Source of the DNA: Byssochlamys sp. IMV 00236
Taxonomy: Eukaryota; Ascomycota; Eurotiomycetes; Eurotiales; Thermoascaceae
Length of the DNA: 35,605 bases
NCBI GenBank assembly: GCA_001931875.2
Contig: MSJH02000126.1
Span: 1-35,605 of the forward strand
Reading direction: 5' to 3'
Shown here: positions 30,623 through 35,605 of the stretch, in pieces
Numbering within the stretch: the stretch's first letter is position 1
Layout: the number at the start of each line of letters is the position of its first letter
Notes under the pieces: generated by a model
The model's input: only the letters and a program-made list of their open reading frames with translations
What the model was told of the DNA's origin: nothing
Database searches by the model: none
Program-made: the position numbers and the translations under genes

Positions 30623-32253
30623 CTAGTCAAAAATAATTTTCGTTGGCTTGGCTGGTGCTCCGGTTGTTTCTTTAAAGAAGGCGCCATAAGCACTGTGTGT
30701 CTTCTTCTTGACGGTTGTGCCAAACTTGAGCAGTTCTTCAGGAACGTTCATGTTGGCTTGTTTCAGCACATTAATCAGTTCACCAGAGTGGGCTTTATCT
30801 TCAGGCGTGAAAAAGGTATATGCTGTACCCTTCTTTCCACCACGGCCAGTACGACCGATACGGTGAATATAAGCTTCAATGGTCAAAGGGAACGTCAAGT
30901 TGACAACGTACTCAACATCAGGAATATCTAAACCACGAGCAGCAACATCGGTAGCAATCATCAAGGGGTAAGACCCATCCTTAAACGAGTTCAAAGCTTG
31001 TGTACGCTGAGCTTGGTTCTTATCTCCATGGATACCAATGACTTTGTATCCATGGTATTCGAGTGATTTTTCAACACGCATGGCTTCCTTCTTGTACAAG
31101 GCAAAAATCAATACTCTATTCTTTCGTGATTTGTGAATCTTTTTGAGCAAATCCAAAAGGTGGCGTTCCTTGTCTCTTGGATTCTGAATCACTTGGACAA
31201 TTTGTTGGACATTTTGTGAGGCAGCAAGATCAGTAGAACCGATCGTCACACGCATTGGATTGTTCAAAAAGTCACTGGCAAGCTTGCGGATACTTTCTGG
31301 CCATGTAGCAGAGAACATGAGAGTTTGACGAGTCTTGGGGGAATGGCTCATGATGGATCGAATGTCATTTTCGAAACCGTCGTCGAGCATACGGTCAGCT
31401 TCGTCAAGAACCATAAATGATACTTCAGACAAGTCACATACACCTTCATTCATCAAGTCAATCAGACGTCCAGGTGTAGCAACAACAATGTCCACACCAC
31501 GTTGGAAGGCTTGACGTTGAGGATATTTGTCAACACCACCATAAACACAGATACATGTGACACCAACGGCCTTACCAGCAGCTTCGGCTTGCTCGGCACT
31601 CTGCATGGCCAATTCACGGGTAGGAGAAACAACAAGCATGGATGGCTTGCCTGTCTTCTTTCCTCTCTTCAATTTAGATGCAATATGAACCAAACCAGGA
31701 ATGGTAAATGCAAGAGTCTTTCCGGAGCCTGTTTCTGCAATACCGACAATATCTCTACCAGAGAGGGTAATAGGCCAAGTAGCAGCTTGAATGGGTGTAG
31801 GATGGGCAAAGTTCTTGACCACTTGCATCATGTTATCAGGCAAATTGGCATATTTGAATTCCATAATAGGACGAAGATTTAGGTCTCCTTGGATATCAAT
31901 AGTATGTTTCTTCAGGTATTCATCAATGGTGCTCTGAGGAAGTGCTGACAATTCTTCGTTTTGCTTGTATTTGTATGAAGCAAGAATCTCTACATTTTTT
32001 TCAGTTTCATTGATTTTCTTGACAGCTGGTTCGTCCTTTGTTTCCTCTTGCTTTACTTTCTTTTCCTTCTTTTCCTTCTTTTCTTTCTTTTCCTTTTTCT
32101 CCTTCTTATCCTTTTTGCTCTTCTTCTTGTCGTTCAAGACCTCATCTTGTTCTCTCTTTCTCTTTTCAGCCTAATCAAGTGAATTGTATGAACAATCTAT
32201 CCCTTTTTCTTTCTTATTTGTTCATTTACCTTTTCGATTATTGAAGGGGACAT
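30623..32253 (-). CDS. DBP3: DEAD-box RNA helicase DBP3
   Basis: Model: exons 32253-32230 (MSPSIIEK) and 32170-30623 with a 59-nt intron; 523 aa. The N-terminus carries Lys-Lys-Glu repeats, as in yeast Dbp3. The helicase core shows all family motifs: TPIQAATWP (Q), AETGSGKT (about 153-160), SPTRELA, ATPGRL, DEAD (about 264-267), SAT, LIFALYKKEA, ATDVAARGLD and HRIGRTGR. It ends in a short basic tail with FFKETTGAPAKPTKIIFD. Dbp3 acts in the nucleolus in 60S ribosomal subunit assembly and pre-rRNA A3 processing (yeast knowledge). It is divergent from the B-box/DUF2009 gene, with 146 bp between the two start codons. Confidence 0.95.
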
Positions 32254-32399
32254 TTCTAGTTTAAAAAAGCAGTTTTTTTTTATTTTTATTTTTTTTGTAG
32301 ATTTAAAAGTCAAATAGAAAGGCACCGTGACTGCGTCACCTTCGCCACACAACCTTTCTGAGATTCAATCAGTCTCGTCTTCTACTTTTGCAATAAAAA
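32254..32399. promoter_or_regulatory. 146-bp divergent promoter between DBP3 and the B-box/DUF2009 gene
   Basis: The start codons face away from each other with only 146 bp between them, so both genes must be expressed from here. A near-perfect dyad GTGACTGCGTCAC (32327-32339) sits in the middle, in the only GC-rich patch of an otherwise A/T-tract region (T-rich at 32273-32296). The dyad is a candidate binding site; the factor is unknown. Confidence 0.6.
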
Positions 32400-34765
32400 A
32401 TGCCAGTAGATGCAGAAAAGAAACACCAACTAGAAGACATTCTGTCAGACAATGTCTCCATCATGGACACAGAGGATGCTGAACAAGACTCTGGTAGCTT
32501 TATCATAGAAGAAGAGGCAAAAGAAGGGTTTTGTGTGGAATGTAAAGACCAAGAGGTTGTTATAACTCTCAAAAAAGGGCATATATTCTAACTGTATAAA
32601 CATACAGGCAGTTGTTCTTTGTACAAGCTGTAATGAAGCCTTTTGTGAAGTCTGTTATGGTAAACAAAAAGATCGCCTCTTTCTATTACATTTGCATATT
32701 TTAACTTTTTTTATAAAAGGTATGATTCATAGAACAGGAAAGAGAGCTACGCATAAAGCAAGAAAATACGCTACAAAAATGGAAACAAAAGAGGAAGAAA
32801 GCAAAGGGGAAAAAGAAAAACGCACTGAAGAAAATGTAATAAAAAAGAGAAATAGAGAGCTCAGTACTAAAATAGAACTAGGTTGACGTGAAGCTTCAGT
32901 CGTTGTCGACGGATATCAATATTGGAGAAATAATGGAGAATAGAGCAAAATACATACCATTGCGTTTACAGATGGAGGAGAGAAAGTATCTACGTCTGTA
33001 AGTATATAGAAAAATAAGTATTTGACACGATAATGATGTATATACATGCGTAGGTTAGAGGCAGCTCTGAACGTAACAGAATACACAGGTAATATTTAGC
33101 TTTATGACAGACAATGAGGCCTCGACTAATACCTTTTGGCTGGGTGTATAGACAAGATTGATGATGCTTCAAACATGGGAAAAGCCAAAAGAGTAGTGAA
33201 TCAAATCAAAGAATTATGCGCCATTTTGACAGGCATCGTCCTTGCTTGTGATTATAAGCGTGGTCAAGAGTTATTTGCGGATAGAAGTTTTGAAGAGAAT
33301 GAAGAATTCTTTCAAACCATATTTGAGATCGGCCGTCGTCACAAGATCATGAACCCCGAAAAGATGAGATCTGCCTATGGCAAACTCATGTATCTACTGT
33401 CTGTAAGTGTAGTGTTCTTGTTAAACATGATGCAATACTCATTTGATGCACTATATAGGATTCGATGATCCCTGAAGTAAGAGAAATGCTAGGTTTTGAT
33501 TGCGTTGTGCCAATTAAAACTGTTTATAACTTCTTGAAAGAAAGACATGGATTGAAGGTGCTGCATGAGGATATCATACTTTTGGCTACAAGAGAAATCA
33601 TTCCTGAGGGCAAAACACGACCACAAATCCAAGCAGAGATCAGACGTAAAGAAAAGAGTATCGAAATCCTAAGTAGAAAGTATCAATCAAAATACCTCTC
33701 TGCCGATGAAATCAGACACTGTTTGTACAGTATTGGCGATAATAACGCCTATTTAAGAGCTAATCGGTAACTATCATTTTTCAGCCTTGTTGACACTTAT
33801 TTTGATATTGATTTATAATAGTGATCCTTGTGAAAAAATGATTCAATATCTCGAAAAGCTTTTTGATCCCAAAGATGATGGTAACAGCGAGTTTTCATTA
33901 TCCATTGCTTCGGGAAGCCAAGGCCATCGTCTGAGTCATGATCATGAAACACAATACATCTATGTGAATCAGACATTGAAACTTTGGCGCGAAATTCTCA
34001 ATGACATGTTCAAGCTTTGGACTTTGGCAGATCAAGATATATTGTCACCTTCCAACCCCTACCGTCTCTCCCAGACAGGTCAAGGTCTTCACAGAGTCCA
34101 AGCATGTCCTGCTATCTCAAGAGAAATGCATCGTATCCTTTTCAAGGCGCAAAAAAAGGCTGGTATTTGGATTGGCAGTAGTGTTATTCACTTGGGTGAT
34201 AAGAATGTGCCAAATGCTCTCATGTTTATTGACAAGGTAAAAAAAAAAAAAAGTTCTGAAAGATCTTTTACTAAAATGAGAATAGTATAATCAAGTAGCA
34301 CGTATCCTGAATCCTGTATGTATCACCTTGGACAGAATAGATGAACTAGCGCAAAATGCAGGAATCCGTAGGCTAATAGAAGCAAAGTTTGGCACGACAG
34401 ATCTCTGTAAAAAGACAATATTAAGTAAGTAAATGATCATATCTCATAAAGGAGCCATACTGATCGCTCTTTAGCTGATTTCTTTCGGTTTGCTTTTGAT
34501 GGTTCTGGCGCAGATAACTTTTATGACGCAGGAAGTTGTATTGATGGTAGACTTACTTCAGCGTGGAACTGTAAGTTTTTGTTGAGAGTTTTGGCAATTG
34601 TGACTCATAGATTGCTTTAAATAGGGTGCTCACAGATTGAAAAGAAACCATATTTCCCTGTTTTCTTATTGGCGGTAGGCATAATCAAATATTCATAGTG
34701 ATTTTTAGAGTTACTAATAGGACTATCTCTAGGGTTTTACTGGATTCGACGGTGGTGGATGGTAA
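32400..34765 (+). CDS. B-box zinc finger plus DUF2009 (UPF0652) protein, twelve exons
   Basis: Model: 32400-32555, 32608-32659, 32720-32835, 32882-32997, 33054-33088, 33152-33402, 33459-33766, 33822-34236, 34286-34424, 34475-34570, 34625-34674, 34733-34765; 588 aa, every phase consistent. A B-box-like zinc motif (Cys 45, 48, 57, 60, 65, 68, His 73, 81: FCVEC...LCTSC...FCEVC...H...H) is split over exons 1-3 and followed by a Lys/Glu helix. The rest is the DUF2009 domain: RVVNQIKELCAILTGIVLAC, MRSAYGKLMYLLSD, PEVREMLGF, TVYNFLKE, VQACPAISREMHRI, DFFRFAFDGSGADNFYDAGS and a final GFTGFDGGGW. The family is conserved in fungi, plants and protists but its biochemistry is unknown. Intron 1 has a weak GTTGTT donor, supported by the restored zinc finger. 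Confidence 0.88.
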
Positions 34766-35571
34766 ATCTTCCCTTCCTCTTTTTTTAAGAAATAAAAATA
34801 GAACATGTTGCTTTTTTATTGCTAGTATAAAGTTCTTTTAGTATTGTTCTCATATCAAAATCAACGTTACAACGAAAGAATTACGTGCATCAAAAGAGTG
34901 TCTTTTGTGAATTAGAGCTTTTACTGTCTTGTAAATGGTGACACAGTCAATAATGTCTGTTTGTTGCGAATAGTCATATCAAGGGAGATCTAATGTTAAC
35001 AAGTACAACTATGCACGTGACATTCTCAGATCATTGAATTTAAATGAATCAGCTATAAGGCCAAATAATCTACAATAAAACCTTTTGGCTCCAAATGATG
35101 ATTTTTTAAAGCTTTTGATCTATATATTGCCTCCTGTTTTGTAAGGAGAAAATTTTATTATTTTACTTGTCAGTTGTTCTCAGGATTAAATTAGACCTAA
35201 TTTTCGCTCGATTGGTAGCAGCTTAATTTAGGACATTTTATCTTAATCAGGCAATCGATATAAAAGCTGTGGAAACATGCTTTACAATAAAGATGGAGGC
35301 CACAAAAGGCATCCCGAATTTCACGGGGGATGCTATAATACATGTTTATTTAGGCTAAAGGATTGCATATAAGGGCAGCATTTGTTACTTTATGATTGCA
35401 ATTGTTCCTATTTTAACAATTATCTTTCTCAATGTACACCTAGGCTTTGTGAAAAATGTGGCGCTTATTTTACACTTGAATAAGGAAAATTTATGTTTAG
35501 GTTAAGGTTTAGTTAAGGTTAGTGCAACATTACACCTGCATATTCAATTCATCTACTATCATGAACATGAT

Positions 35572-35573
<2 letters not shown>
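34766..35573. other. right-hand intergenic stretch
   Basis: About 0.8 kb of AT-rich DNA with no recognised gene. It contains the hairpin at 35309-35333 and a short direct repeat (GTTAAGGTT at 35501 and 35512). Confidence 0.5.
35309..35333. repeat. 7-bp hairpin in a local GC-rich patch
   Basis: GCATCCC (35309-35315) and GGGATGC (35327-35333), 11-nt loop. The arms are exact, in a region otherwise very AT-rich. Confidence 0.6.

Positions 35574-35605
<32 letters not shown>
35574..35605. repeat. poly-A homopolymer at window end
   Basis: Thirty-two A residues run to the last base, matching the tract at the left end. It is a likely assembly break. Confidence 0.9.

Noticed and set aside
1..35605. 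CRISPR array, bacterial operon or phage features
   Set aside because: Introns, fungal domain families and absence of spaced direct repeats rule these out.

Overview
This AT-rich eukaryotic window has intron-containing genes with short introns (about 45-130 nt, mostly 48-70, GTAAGT-type donors), a Zn2Cys6 plus fungal_trans regulator and fungal orthologues (FMP46, DBP3, Hal-type kinase). It is a fungus. Gene style, T-rich introns, a Tc1/IS630-like transposon and a Fanzor (eukaryotic TnpB) remnant fit early-diverging Mucoromycota such as Mucorales. That placement is inference; no rRNA or other direct taxonomic marker is present. Both ends of the window are A homopolymers, which probably mark assembly breaks.

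Layout. 0.6-3.1 kb, minus: cyclin-Y/PHO80-like protein in five exons. 4.4-6.9 kb, minus: complete mitochondrial aconitase. 7.7-10.3 kb: a poorly defined minus-strand gene and plus-strand FMP46, separated by a decayed 1.5-kb Tc1/IS630-like element that seems to sit in their shared promoter. 10.4-12.0 kb, minus: Hal4/Sat4-type kinase. 12.0-15.0 kb: gene-poor. 15.0 kb: a 49-residue basic protein. 15.7 kb: a MITE. 16.4-17.6 kb, plus: RGS protein. 18.1-19.7 kb, plus: low-complexity protein with a conserved-looking C-terminus. 19.7-22.8 kb, minus: ten-exon Zn2Cys6 transcription factor with a 12-nt micro-exon. 22.8-24.4 kb, minus: mitochondrial PP2C phosphatase (pyruvate-dehydrogenase-phosphatase type), whose stop lies only 41 nt upstream of the transcription-factor ATG. 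24.8-25.4 kb: Fanzor remnant. 25.4-27.5 kb: gene-poor, with a nested foldback repeat. 27.5-29.2 kb, plus: PHD-finger/AT-hook protein. 30.6-32.3 kb, minus: DBP3 DEAD-box helicase. 32.4-34.8 kb, plus: twelve-exon B-box plus DUF2009 protein sharing a 146-bp divergent promoter with DBP3.

The genes do not form one pathway. Most are housekeeping or signalling genes: aconitase and the PDP-type phosphatase serve mitochondrial carbon metabolism, the cyclin, kinase and RGS protein serve signalling, and DBP3 serves ribosome biogenesis. For each spliced gene the exon model was derived by hand: exon phases match, the total length divides by three, and family motifs read across the junctions. The most notable items are the transposon in a divergent promoter, the Fanzor remnant, the 12-nt micro-exon, the B-box/DUF2009 fusion, the tight PP2C-transcription factor tandem and two foldback-type repeats.
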